In this document: piece after piece, positions 1-11,761 of the stretch
Layout of the letters: each line of letters starts with the position of its first letter
Numbering within the stretch: the first letter of the stretch is position 1
DNA from: Serendipita indica DSM 11827
Lineage: Eukaryota > Basidiomycota > Agaricomycetes > Sebacinales > Serendipitaceae
Direction: 5' to 3'
Length of the DNA: 64,000 nucleotides
Assembly (NCBI GenBank): GCA_910890315.1
Contig: CAJVGD010000042.1
Location: 1,922,001 to 1,986,000 of the forward strand
Made by a program: the position numbers and the translations under genes
Notes under the pieces: generated by a model
What the model was told of the DNA's origin: nothing
The model's input: only the letters and a program-made list of their open reading frames with translations
Database searches by the model: none

Positions 1-1740
1 CCAATGGAGGGATGCCCTCAATCGTCTGTTGCTTACAAACAACTTCCCCGAATTCACTGGTCGTGTTTGTCCTGCACCTTGTGAAGGTGCTTGCGTTCTT
101 GGAATCAATGAGGCGGCAGTGGGAATCAAGAGTATCGAGTGTGCCATCATTGACAAGGTATATTTCCACCATTAATGAGGGGTCTACTTCTGACTGGCTC
201 TTTAGGGTTTCGAGATGGGCTGGATGGTCCCAAATCCACCTCACGTCCGCACCGGCAAGAAGGTCGCTATCGTCGGCTCTGGCCCAGCAGGCCTCGCTGC
301 AGCAGACCAGTTGAATAAAGCTGGTCACCTTGTTACCGTCTATGATCGCAACGACCGCATGGGTGGATTGCTCATGTATGGCATCCCGAAGTGAGTTACG
401 AAGTTACGGTATCAGAGCATTCATTCATCGAATTCTCTTGCAGCATGAAGCTCGACAAGGCAATTGTTCAACGACGTCTGGATTTGATGGAGGCAGAGGG
501 CGTTGTAAGCCAATTATTTATTCATCGTAGCACGGTCTCACAGCATCCCAGCGATTTGTCCCGAATGCAAACGTTGGCGTTGATGTCGACGTCTCAACGA
601 TCAAGTCTGAAAACGACGCACTCATCTTGGCCACTGGAGCGACATGGCCTCGCGATTTGAAGATCCCAGGCAGGAGCGCTGGCGGTATTCATTTTGCTAT
701 GGAGTACCTGCAGCTGAACACCCAGTCGCTCCTCAACTCCAAGCTTCAAGATGGCAATTTCATCGACGCGAGGGGTAAGGACGTCATTGTCATCGGAGGA
801 GGAGACACCGGTAATGACTGTATCGGAACCGCCATGCGACATGGTGCAAGGAGCGTTGTCAACTTTGAGTTGCTCCCCAAACCGCCCGCAAAGCGCGGCA
901 GAGACAACCCATGGCCGCAATGGCCTCGGTAAGTGGGTGACCATACCTCAAAGCTCCAGACTTATTCTCTCTAGGATCTTCCGTACCGATTATGGTCACG
1001 CAGAGGTCGCAGCACACTTCGGAAACGGCAGGTAGTTCAATACACAGGTAGCCAACAGCTAATTCTTCTCTAGACCCTCGCGAGTTCTGCATCTCTACCA
1101 AGGAGTTCTTGACCGACGAGGACGGCAACGTAAAGGGTCTCAACACTGGTGAGCTCTGGGCCGATTTGCGTGTTATCTGCGTCTAAACATGGGTAGTTCG
1201 TGTCGAGTGGACCAAGGACAGTGGTGGCCGATGGAAGATGGAAGAAGTTCCTGGTTCTGAAAAGTTCTTCCCAGCCCAACTTGTCTTCCTGGCTCTCGGG
1301 TTCTTGGGTCCGGAGAGCGAGGTCATCAAAGCCTTGCAAGTCAAACAAGATGGACGCTCCAACGTTGAAACGGCCCCAAAGGTCTGTTCCCGGCCCAAAG
1401 TCTGTTGTTTTCTCAACGTCTTTGTAGAAATACTCCACAAACGTTCCCGGAGTCTTCGCAGCTGGTGATTGTCGACGTGGCCAGTCTTTGATTGTGTGGG
1501 GTATCAAGTGGGTTCATCTCTACGAAGCAATGTCTGGTACTCACCATCTCGTAGTGAGGGCCGAGCCGCGGCTGCCGAAGTCGATCTCTACCTTACTCAC
1601 AGCACACGACTGCCGATTGCTGGCGGTATTAGAGGACGCGTAAGCCACCTCATTGATCTCTACTGACCACTTATTAAATACATGTATAGATTCATACTGC
1701 TCCTCAGGAATCCGCAGCGGAGATCAAGGTATCTGCATAA
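1..1740 (+). CDS. GLT1: NAD(P)H glutamate synthase, C-terminal part (partial at window start)
   Basis: Seen: a multi-exon gene already open at base 1. It encodes the beta-subunit-like (GltD) end of glutamate synthase. A cysteine cluster (CPAPCEGAC) belongs to the Fe-S binding N-part of this module. It is followed by a first nucleotide-binding fold ([14 protein letters not shown], near 255-300) and a second one ([13 protein letters not shown], near 785-825). The late motif [13 protein letters not shown] is typical of the FAD-binding tail. The last exon ends in [15 protein letters not shown] and a stop at 1738-1740. Introns are short, for example at 159-207 and 1382-1426. Known of the family: the enzyme makes two glutamates from glutamine and 2-oxoglutarate, and this module passes electrons from NAD(P)H. 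The amidotransferase and FMN parts lie upstream, outside the window. The exact position of the middle introns (940-1070) is less sure. Confidence 0.93.
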
Positions 1741-1846
1741 ATTTCGACATTAGTTCTGTCTGCATTTCTGTATATTATCCCTTCTTAAAAGAACATACGT
1801 GTTTCCATAACGTGGCGCGCGACTAAGTGGTGACTCCAACTTGGAC

Positions 1847-4003
1847 ATGGCCAACTTTTCGAGTTACGCCTCGAAGTTTTTAAACCAGTCATTGCTGCCC
1901 AACGCGTCTACGGTAGCGAATGAACCTCTTTTCTACTCGATAGCAGAAGCGTCTCATGAGGGCCTGGACGACGAAGACGTCCATCTCAGACGCAGTGGGC
2001 ACGATAACGGACGCGACTATGACCCGTTCAACCTCGAGGACATTCCTGACGACGAGAGAGAACAAGTGGCGGATTTAGAGCCCTCGTTGGGCGACGTCCA
2101 AGACTCCCTGCCGCTGCTTCTGCAGTCCAATTGGCGCCAGGCCCACAGTTCGCCACAACGGCGACCGCAGTCGCCTTCTTCAGAGTCATCCGCGACATCA
2201 TCAGATGGGTCAATGCCATTGGGGCTAGGAATGTTTGACGATGACCGACCTCAAGCCGCACCGCTGACGCAGTCTCTGCTCCCTCGCAACACCAATGCGC
2301 AATTTACGTTCAGCTTGCCGAAACCGGGCAGGATACCCCGGAGAAAGTACAATGATTGGGGTTGGGCACTCTTTTGGTACACCTGCCTTGCTATCTGTGG
2401 GGTGGGGTCCATTCTCACCTTGTTCTTGACTTCTGTATGTTGAGATGTCTGCTTTTAAATGGGATGAATCGCTGATACGACCATATTAGGTGCCTACCGG
2501 CACCTCTAGACCCATTCTTTACACCACATTGACACACACCATTCCATTGATAACTCTTTTCACTATAATCGCAGCGGGTATCTCATATCTGATCATCGCC
2601 TTGCTTCGTGTCGCAGTCAAACCGGTTCTGATGGGTACCTCTATTGCGGTACCCTCGGTCATGATCCTTGCAGCTGCGTGGGCCTTTGCCGGAAGCTTTT
2701 ATTGGACAGGGCGGACGGGTGGATGGGCAGAAACTGTAGGGTGGGTGAAATATACAACGGAGGTTGCCATGTCTGACGCTCCGATAGCCTCCGACTGTTT
2801 GCACTCGTCCCCCTTGTCCTCGCTGGTCTATCAGCTCGGAGCCTGTATAGAAGGCGCCTTCGTCTTCACGAAACAATCTCCGTAGTCACACTCTCCACAA
2901 AATTACTGCTCGAACCTGGGCAATTGCCTCTTCTTGCATTGTCTCCAGCAATCCTCCTAGGAACGGTCATCGCCTCGTTACCCTTCCTATCGCTCGCCTT
3001 TCATCTACTCTTAATAGGGTATTTTGGTACGGGATCAGACTCTGGAAACTGGCATTTAAAGCCGTATGCCGGCTGGCTCTTTGTCGGCACAATCTTTGTC
3101 TGGATTTGGAGTTGGTTTATCGCACGGGATATCCTTAGGATGTCGGTTTCGGCTGTCATTGGGTGCTGGTATTTCCTAGAGCGACGGTCGGAACCCACGG
3201 ACGAATTGCATGCTGCCGTCTACAGAGCAACCTCTCCATCACTCGGAACGAACTGCCTGTCTGCACTCGTGATGGCAGGAGTTCATTCACTTACGTTTCT
3301 TATTCATAACTTGTCACGGGTACGAGCGCCATTATTTTCTGATCACGTTGCTGACTACTCTTTAGCTTACCGTTCCACCTACTCTACTTCCGTTCGTCTT
3401 GCCGTTAGCAGGTCCTACCACATTTGTGTCCACCATCATGGCATCGCTCAGCAATTACGCGCTTGTCTACGTTGGCATTACAGGGGATGCGTTCTTCCCC
3501 GCCGCAAGGAGAGCAAAAGCGCTCACTTCGTCGCGGGGGTTACGATCGAAAGCAGGATGTAAGTGCTCCTAAAAAGTGATAATCAGTTTCTCACTGAGGC
3601 GCAGATACCCTATTGACGATCCTCTTGCTTTTAACCGCATTCTCTATGGGACTACTCGCTGCAATGGCTACTTATTTGTTCACAACATTCACCCTCAAGA
3701 ATCCGTCTGCCGCACCGTTGGCCAGCTTTATCGGCGGAATGGTCACATTCCTTGTGGGTTGGTTCTGTATGAGTCTTATCGACGATGTGTACGTACATAC
3801 TTTTCTGGAGAATTACGTCATTTACAAACCACAGCGCCGACTCACTATATATGTGCTACTGTATCGACGTGGACATTGGGGCCACACACAAGCCTCAAGT
3901 CTTTGATGCCGTACGTATAGATTTGTTACGATCAAATCGACATTTCTGACAGACTCAGTTTGAAGGCAGGCAACATCCACCATCAAATCGTTCGCGAGCA
4001 TAG
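1847..4003 (+). CDS. Choline-transporter-like (CTL/PNS1 family) membrane protein
   Basis: Seen: about six exons. The first gives a hydrophilic N-terminus of roughly 170 residues, rich in acidic and Ser/Pro stretches, then a series of hydrophobic segments. The later part carries the CTL family signature: YALVYVGITGDAFFPAARRA, then a membrane segment and ADSLYMCYCIDVDIG close to the C-terminus. The ATG at 1847 opens MANFSSYASKF. All introns checked keep frame (for example 2434-2489 and 2742-2789). The last exon ends SNRSRA, stop 4001-4003. Known of the family: CTL proteins are multipass membrane proteins. Some animal members carry choline, but yeast Pns1 is not needed for choline uptake, so the substrate here is open. 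The N-terminal tail length differs from yeast Pns1. Confidence 0.85.
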
Positions 4004-4185
4004 AGTTCTTTCTGTTGGATTCGACCATTTGCACAATTGGCCATGTAGCATAAGAGATACATGCATAGTTATATATAACGGTTTCTATTCGATTTTCTCC
4101 GCTTGGCCTCGGTGCCGAGTGGGGTTTGTTTCTGAACCGAACCGCATCATGAAATATGTTGTGACAGGTAAAGCGAGCCTTCCAA

Positions 4186-5630
4186 ATGAGCTCAGACCTG
4201 ATACATAGACCAGTTGACGATGTGAGCCCCATGATTAGCTATTCAGGAGTGTGGATGGACGCGCTATCCACGGGCGAGAGCACAAATTACAAGGTAACCT
4301 GTCCCGAAGGCAATGTTCTGTCGTATAACAATGGCTTGTAGGACAAGTCGTATCATGCATCTCGCAGCAACGTGAGAAATTCACTTCGTCCTCTCAAGTA
4401 ATATGCTCATAGTTTCTAGACTTCAACCGCCACACTCTCGTTCATAGGAACTGCAATTTCTATCTATGGATCGAAAGCCTCGGATCATGGTACATTTTCA
4501 GTGACTCTGGATGGCACTACGCAGACGCTCGACGGTCACAATCCGACCAACGTATATCAGACCCTGTTATTTTCGCAGACAGGACTACCCTATGGATCGC
4601 ATACTCTTCAGGTCCAGAATTTAGCGCTGGATAGTGCACAACCGTGGCTCTATCTTGACTATTTTGAATTCGAAACAGGTCTCGACGACAACATGTAGGC
4701 AGTTCCTGAGTCCTGTTGGACATGGACTTACAACGCTGCAGAAGGAATGCAGATTATAATATGGATGATAATAATTCGACGATAAGCTATCTACCGCCAG
4801 ACGCATGGGGACCACAGACGACAACATATCTCAATACTACGGAAAGACGTTACAGTGGGTGTGTTTGTTGCGCGGGATAGCTTGCTTAATCTTTTGTAGC
4901 ACGTCATCAACACCCAGCTCTCAAGTCTCGACAGCCTTTGACGGGAATGCCATTTCTGTGTTCGGCTCGGTTGGCCCCAGTTACGGCCTTGTGGACGTCA
5001 CGATAGATAGTCTGACCACCGTTCTCAACTGCTCTGCCTCGACATTTCGGCCACAAACCCTACTGGTACGAGGATAAAGCTGACATGCACCAAGACTTAT
5101 GGTGTGACAGTTTTACGCCGTCGGACTCCCTTCGGAACGACACTCTCTCAAGATGCAGATCCCTTCAAATTCATCTCAGCGGTTCGATCTTGACTTTCTC
5201 ACCATCACACGGTGGTCGGACAATAATGGGTATGTATCAGAGGCAACACTGGGCCCTTTGCTCATGTATCATTCAGGCTCGGAAGGTACATCGCGTCATT
5301 ATTCTCAAGGGTATTGGATTTGAACCTCGTCCCCAGGAGCAAGGCAAAAACGCCCATCATCGCCGGATCGGTAAAGAAAGCTCTTACTTAATTGAAGACA
5401 CTAACGCCGACTAGATCTGTGGTGCTCTGATTCTACTTGCGTGGGCCACCTATCTGGGTCACTGGACCTGGACTCAGCATCAGAAGAGAAAGAGGACGCC
5501 TCCGGCGGAGAGAAAAGTCTCCGATGCGATTGCCCTCCGGGAAGATAAGAAAAAAGGTTCGCAAGGGACCAATGGCGGAGCGAGTCCCAAAGATCGTCAG
5601 GCGTCTCGAGGCGAGGAGGGACAGGGCTAG
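4186..5630 (+). CDS. Single-pass membrane protein with two beta-rich extracellular modules
   Basis: Seen: the gene opens MSSDLIHRPVDDVSPMISY and continues through several short exons. Two related modules follow each other. The first contains TATLSFIGTAISIYGSK and a closing LYLDYFEFE. The second contains FDGNAISVFGSVGPSYG. Near the C-terminus a hydrophobic helix (ICGALILLAWATYLGHW) is followed by a basic, Lys/Arg-rich tail ending at a stop at 5628-5630. Inference: this is the common agaricomycete type of membrane protein in which repeated galactose-binding-like or Ig-like folds precede one transmembrane helix and a cytoplasmic tail. No enzyme motif is visible. A classical signal peptide is not evident at the chosen start, so the true first exon may lie further upstream (4003-4186). 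Function unknown. Confidence 0.6.
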
Positions 5631-5778
5631 AATGCAAAAGGAATGCGTTGTCCATATAAATTACATTATCTATGGTGTATATATGCTGTTCCATGTTTTG
5701 TTTGGGCGTTGCGAAGTTTGACCTAGAGTCTGCCACCTTACGCGACGGCCGAGGCTTGGAGTCAACGAAGGCTAGCAT

Positions 5779-7664
5779 TTGATGCTCGAATACGCATCGG
5801 ACGCACCAGCACCTCTTCCGGGTGCATATCCCAGATTGGCATCGCACTTTTTGCTCCAGGATGGGACACCAGATTACCTCCGGCTGATTCTAAACGCAAA
5901 AGTATACGACTTGATTCGAGAGACGCCACTAGTACGAGCCACAAACCTAAGCACGAGGCTGGGAAATGAAATCTGGCTCAAGCGAGAGGATCTCCAAGAA
6001 GTTTTCAGTTTCAAAATCCGGGGGGCCTACAACTTTATGGCCCATCTCCGAGATGAGGAGCGATGGAAAGGTGTTGTCACTTGTAGTGCGGGTTAGTACG
6101 CTGCCATGTTGTAGCATTTGGACAGTATTCATGGAATCGACAGGGAATCATGCCCAAGGTGTGGCACTCTCTGGGGCCCGACTCAACATTCCGTGTACCA
6201 TCGTGATGCCTAAAGCGACACCTTCTATCAAAGTGAGAAATGTGGAGCGATTAGGTGCCAAGGTTGTTCTTCATGGCGAGGATTTCGACGAGGCAAAGGA
6301 AGAGTGTGCGCGGCTGGCGTCGACACATGGGCTCATCTTTGTGCCACCCTATGATGACCCACTCGTAATTGCTGGTCAAGGAACAGTAGGACTCGAGATT
6401 CTCAAGCAGATCAATAGCGCAGACACGCTCGACGGGATTTTTGGTGCAGTCGGTGGAGGCGGGCTGGTAGCAGGGATTGCCGAGTATGTCAAGCGTATCG
6501 GAGATCCGAGGGTCAAGGTCATTGGCGTGGAGACGCTGGATGGCGATGCTATGGCGCGGAGCATGCAAGCAGGTCAACGGGTCACTCTCAAGGACGTTGG
6601 GCCATTCAGCGACGGAACTGCAGTCAAAATTGTTGGTGAAGAGCCGTTTAGACTTTGCAAAAAGTGGGTGGATGGCGTTGTCACGGTGGATAACGACGCC
6701 ATTTGTGCGGCGATCAAGGATATCTTTGAAGGTGTGTCATGTCCATGTATAACCTAATTATATGCTCAGCTGGCTATAGATACCAGATCAATCACTGAAC
6801 CTGCCGGCGCATTGGCTCTGGCGGGGCTGAAGCAGTATATTACTGAAAATGGTCTCATTGGTGCTGGGAAACGGTTCGTTGCAGTCGTCAGCGGAGCGAA
6901 TATGAATTTTGGTCGACTACGATTCGTGGCTGAACGAGCAGAACTGGGCGAGGGTCGCGAAGTCTTGTTCACGGTCGATATTCCCGAGACACCGGGTGAG
7001 ATGTTCAGACAGTTGGATTCATTTCACTGACGACATGTCTAGGAAGTTTTGTTCGACTTCATAATATCATACATCCTCGCGCCGTGACGGAATTTATCTA
7101 TCGGTATAATCGACCCGATATGGCGCACGTCTTTATCTCGTTCATCCTCAGTTCTGCCGACCGGGAAAAGGAAGTGCGCGACATTTTGGGAGAGCTGGCG
7201 CGGGGTGGAATGACGGGGACGGATATCAGTGACGACGAGCTCGCAAAGGCCCACGGGCGTTATATGGTCGGGGGCTGCCAGGATGTGCAAGACGAGCGAG
7301 TGTTCCGTTTCGGTGAGCGGGGGAGAAAGCGAGGGCGTTGTTCATTGTCGGCTTATCGATTCCATACAGAGTTTCCGGAGCGGCCTGGTGCACTTCGGCG
7401 ATTTCTACACGGGCTTCGCTCAGATTGGAACATTTCACTTTTCCATTATCGCAACCATGGCGCAGGTATGGAGTGGTATAGACGTGCGTGGTGACGTATA
7501 GACTGAGGGAAATTACAGATGTCGGAAAAGTGCTGGCAGGTGTGCAGGTGCCCGAAGGCGATCGAGAGGCGTTTGGGCAATTTTTGAGTAATCTTGGGTA
7601 CCAGTATATTGAGGAGACGGAGAACAAGGTATACAGGCAATATCTTCGAGCCAGCGCCCGGTAG
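5779..7664 (+). CDS. ILV1: Threonine dehydratase (biosynthetic, PLP-dependent)
   Basis: Seen: the N-terminal catalytic domain carries the PLP-lysine motif [10 protein letters not shown], the [11 protein letters not shown] substrate loop and the glycine-rich phosphate loop [15 protein letters not shown]. The C-terminal third holds two ACT-like regulatory modules: one begins [11 protein letters not shown], the second holds [12 protein letters not shown], and the protein ends [20 protein letters not shown]. Introns fall at about 6091-6143, 6732-6776, 6994-7041 and in the ACT region. Known: the enzyme deaminates L-threonine to 2-oxobutyrate, the first step to isoleucine in mitochondria, and isoleucine binding to the ACT domains inhibits it. 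A second branched-chain enzyme subunit, ILV6, lies at 53352 in the same window. The next in-frame ATG at 5782 is an equally possible start. A clear mitochondrial presequence is not obvious. Confidence 0.93.
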
Positions 7665-7750
7665 TCTCCGGCCACTATGACGAGCCGCGGTGTCTTGGAC
7701 TCCAACCACTGTAGATAAAAACAGGATTATAAAAAATTGTGGAGACGGCA

Positions 7751-9645
7751 ATGTCGCATCCTACGACACCGACTGTCCATCATCATCCAGGACTTGTCGA
7801 CGACGCAGACCTGCATGAATCTGCGCGCATCCAGGTCCGTGGTGGTCGTGGGCGAGGCGGCGTCTGTTGCTAATCCTCTTAATCCTGTTCTAGGTCGACT
7901 ATCTTAGCCACAAGTCGGTATCGCTTACTCCAATGTCCAGCGTATGCCTAATCGCCCTGCAGATGGCAAGAGGCCGACGTCTGGCACACGTGGAGGAACA
8001 TGACCCGTCAGAAGAACGACATCGCTAACGGTGTTCGTCTTGAAAACGCAAGCTGGCGGACCTGGTGGCAGAAGCGTCTCAAGCTCAAGACGGTCAATCC
8101 GCAAAAGCTCAACTGGTCAGTCTTAAAAAGGAGTCGAGTATTATTCTGACTTTGCTATCCAGGCTAAAGGATAGCGATGTCACCTGGCTTTATGGTCCTT
8201 TACACCAAGCCCCGACCCCGATCCCGCCGCCCAAGAATGCGACATTCGAGGAAAAGCTCAGCAGCATTCCTCCTCTGCCCAAAGGCCGGAAACCGATCCT
8301 CAAGAAGAGGACGCTCGCAGAAGTCCTCGTCCTTGGGCTCGCAAAGACGAACAATCTCACAAACGAGCCACCGCCTGCAGACGAACTCAAAGAGCTCGAT
8401 ATCGACAGCAGAGGTACCAAGGGTCCTGAAGAGCGAGATAGGATAATGCTGTTGCACACCAAATCCGACACCAATTTGCTTAGGCCAGCCCTCCAGCAAC
8501 CAAGTCTTCCTTCGGACAGCGAGACTGCGTCGCGACGTCGTCCAGGAAGAATGGCGCTTGACCGTTCGTCCTTTTCCATGTCGAACAAGGCCTCTCCCTC
8601 TCCCCCGCCCCACGAACACGAAGGCGCGACCAAAAAACGCGTCGGGTTCAACACTTTTGTCGCTCAGTGTATCGCAATCGCGCCTGGTGAACGAAACTCG
8701 TCCGACGATGACTCCGGGGATGATGCGCTCAGCATGAAGTCGGGAGGCTCAACCTCACACGGCTCCCACCATGGCTCCCATAGGCCGTCAATGTCCCGCT
8801 CCAATTCTCACTCATCAGCTAGGTCCGAACCGTTGATCATCGCTCCTATGGCGCCCACGCTTCTCAAAGAGACGATCGGAGACGAGTCTTGCATGAGCCC
8901 GCTCATCTACCAGCCTACAAAGACCCCATTTGACGACTCGGAGAGCAGCGATGATTCCGACTTTGATACTCCGCCAGTGCCTCCACCGAAGATTGTCACC
9001 CTCCCCGCTTCTACGCCAGATGTTGCAACCACAGCCACTGCTCAGGGAGACCTCGGGGGTGACGAGTACAACGTCTCTAGCAAGAAGCGTAAGCTCTCTG
9101 CTGGTGAGACCCCACCTGCTCGTCGCCAGTTCAAAGAGTCACAAGAGGCCCCAGCAACTGTCTCAACAAACATGCCCACAGAATCGACAAAAGACAGTCT
9201 ACTTGCTGTCGCGTCCACCGAGGAGGACACACGAGGTCGCACGCTCCATCGCACCTCGTCATCGTCCTCGCTCAATGAGCGATCACGCAGTCGTAATGGG
9301 AACAGCCCACTAGGTGGACACTCGCCAGAAAGTTCGCGTGCGTCGAGTAACAGCACCCGGGTTTCCTCTGCAGAAGTCAGTCTCACCGTGCACTCTGGAC
9401 GCGCTGTAACTATGACGGATCCGAGACCAGCAGCGATTCCAGAAGAGACAACCACTACTATACAGGACGTGGACACACCCATGACGGATGGACAAAAGCC
9501 GGCGCCAAAGGCGGAGCTGCAGGCCAAGTCGTCACCCAAGTTGGAACCGTCTGGGTTTGTGGACAAAGCGGTAGCCAATGCCAAAGGACTGATAGGGTCT
9601 CTACTACCTTCAGGATCGGGTGCAAGCAAGCGAGGGACGCTTTGA
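7751..9645 (+). CDS. Reg1-like regulatory subunit of protein phosphatase 1
   Basis: Seen: four exons (7751-7834, 7894-7913, 7963-8115, 8163-9645) give 579 residues. Residues 29-75 form a short tryptophan-rich module (ANGVRLENASWRTWWQK) like the DUF1752/GATA-N-terminal motif shared by AreA-type and Reg1-type proteins. Residues 243-258 read KKRVGFNTFVAQCIAI and contain an RVxF-type PP1 docking site (RVGF). The acidic stretch FDDSESSDDSDFDTPPVPPP follows. The rest is Ser/Thr-rich and probably disordered. Known of the family: yeast Reg1 brings PP1 (Glc7) to targets in glucose repression, among them Snf1 kinase. Inference: this protein plays the same targeting role. The four-exon model keeps frame at every junction. 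Large antisense open frames over 8190-8654 and 9042-9707 are shadows. Confidence 0.75.
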
Positions 9646-9847
9646 AAGAGAGCCAAGTGGAGCAGGGTTTTTGATCTCTTGTGGAAGTATATGCGTGTAT
9701 TGTACATGATAGAGAAAACACGTCTGGAATTGTCTGCACAAGCGCCCTGTTGCTATTTTCGACAAACGTGCCCCAGCTAAATGGCAGTTGCCTATTTGGT
9801 CGGTGGCAGCGTCTGCCCTTAGTCCTGACCGCTACGGGCTTTGCGAG

Positions 9848-11656
9848 ATGGCTGGTCAAGTGCAAGATATCGCCGACGCACCCAGGGTTTGGCGAGGTGC
9901 TGTAGAAGATTTGTGGAGCATGTACTCGTGAGTTTGGTCTCTCGTGCGCTCAGGCTGGCACTCAACTTTCCACAGCGGCAACCCAGAGGACTATATCATC
10001 GGTCCTCCTATCGGGTTTGGCGCCTCTTCTATTGTATACAGTGCGCAATTCAAAGTTCCTGGAACGCAGAAACTCTGGCCGGTCGCCGTCAAGGTCATCG
10101 ACCTGGAGAGGCTGGCACCTTCTGCGCTGCGCTTACTCACCCGGGAGACGCAACTAATGTCGCTCTCGAAGCATCCAAACGTGCTCAGAGTGCGTGGAAG
10201 CTGGGTCGTCAACCGCAAGCTGCATATTGCCTTGCGTCTCATGCGCACTGGCTCTGTCAGCGATGTCATGCGCTATAAATTTGCTGCCGGGGTCGAGGAA
10301 GAAGTAGCTCGCTGCATTCTCAAGCAAGCGCTCGAGGGCCTCAAGTCGGTGCACCTCTCACACGCTGTCGTGACCGTCACTGACACCCGCTAGTTATCTA
10401 CACATCAATGGTCTTATTCACCGCGATATCAAGGCGGCCAATCTCCTACTCGACGACGACGGAACCGTCCTCGTTGGAGATTTGGGAGTTGCAGCCTCTC
10501 TCGATGACGAGGACGCTCACAAGCATGCTGCAAACAAACCGGTTGTCAGAACGACGGAACACGACATGGATAATCTCCCCTCTCTACGAACAGGAGGTAA
10601 ATCTCTCGGAAAACGCAAGAGCTTTGTCGGAACCCCATGCTGGATGGCACCAGAAGTTATTGCACAAAAGCAATATGACGCTTCGGCAGACATATGGTCC
10701 CTTGGCATCACCGCGCTGGAGCTTTGCAATGGGAGAGCGCCGTACTCGCGAGACCCCTCGTCACGAGTGCTTCAGAAGATTCTCTACAATGACCCTCCGA
10801 CACTAGACCGCAAAGCCGGGAAGCACAAATACTCTCAAGAATTCAAGGAGATTATCGAGAGCTGTCTCGTCAAGGACCCAACCAAGCGACCCACAGCGGC
10901 ACAATTGCTGGAGACACCCTTTTTCCGAGGTGCAAAAAAGAAGGATTACCTCGTGTCGACGCTAATCGGTAGGCTATTCCATCTTCTTCGAGGCTTCGCT
11001 TACCGTCGACAGCTGGGCTGCCTCCACTTGTAGATCGCCAAGAGAGACGCAAGCAGCCATCCCTTGCCTCGATGCCATCAGCAGACTCTTGGGATTTCTC
11101 TTCCACTGTCCATCTCACGCCTTCTGCTTCGCCAACAAGCTCTATGTATTCGAAATCCACCTCGCCGACGCGTGCACAGATCCGTGGACCAACACTGCCA
11201 CCGCTGGGCGTATTCGACATGGATGACGAGCCTGGAGAAGAGGGAATCGACAAGAGGCTAGAAAGACTTCATATACCCTCTGAGCACCCGCGGTCTAGCT
11301 CGTACGCCCCAACTTCGTCCGTGGACATGTCCTCCCGGACGACTTCAATCAGCGCAGAAATTCAGCCACAAAAGGATGAAGGTCATATTGAACAAGCGCC
11401 TGTCAGCCAGTCACTCTCTTCGTCATCATCAGAATCCAATCCAGTGGATCCATTGACACCTCCAACCGCTCACGCGGCACCAGGCATGACTATACGCAGC
11501 TCCAGCTCGTCCAAACCGAGTATGAGGATATGGAGAAAGTTTACAGGGAGAACAAAGGGGGCCGAAGAGGAAAAGCCAACCAAAGAGGAGAAGCGTCGAG
11601 GGAGCATTGTCGGACTCTTCCTTGAGCGCACATCTAGCCGTACTAGTCGCAAGTGA
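9848..11656 (+). CDS. Ste20-family protein kinase (FRAY/OSR1-like)
   Basis: Seen: the protein starts MAGQVQDIADAP and, after one intron (about 9929-9975), enters a kinase domain. The glycine loop is GFGASSIVYSA, the ATP-binding lysine lies in VAVKVID, the catalytic loop is HRDIKAANLL, the magnesium loop is GDLGVAA (DLG in place of DFG), and the activation segment carries GTPCWMAPEV. An insert of about 35 residues lies between the DLG motif and that segment. The C-terminal third is Ser/Pro-rich and ends in a basic stretch, stop 11654-11656. Known of the family: germinal-centre Ste20 kinases of this group act in polarity, septation and stress signalling. The substrate cannot be read here. The small intron near 10345-10393 restores the join to YLHINGLIHRD. 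Confidence 0.85.
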
Positions 11657-11761
11657 TTCGCACATATAGTCCGTACCTTACAACTTGTATATACAACCAT
11701 ATCATGTAGACAATTCGTGTGGCGACTTGACGGGTTTCATGCCTTGAGCTTGACCTCTTCC

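Noticed and set aside
8190-8654. Long minus-strand open frame inside the Reg1-like gene
   Set aside because: It is antisense to a well-supported coding exon and has a low-complexity translation. The same holds for 9042-9707.
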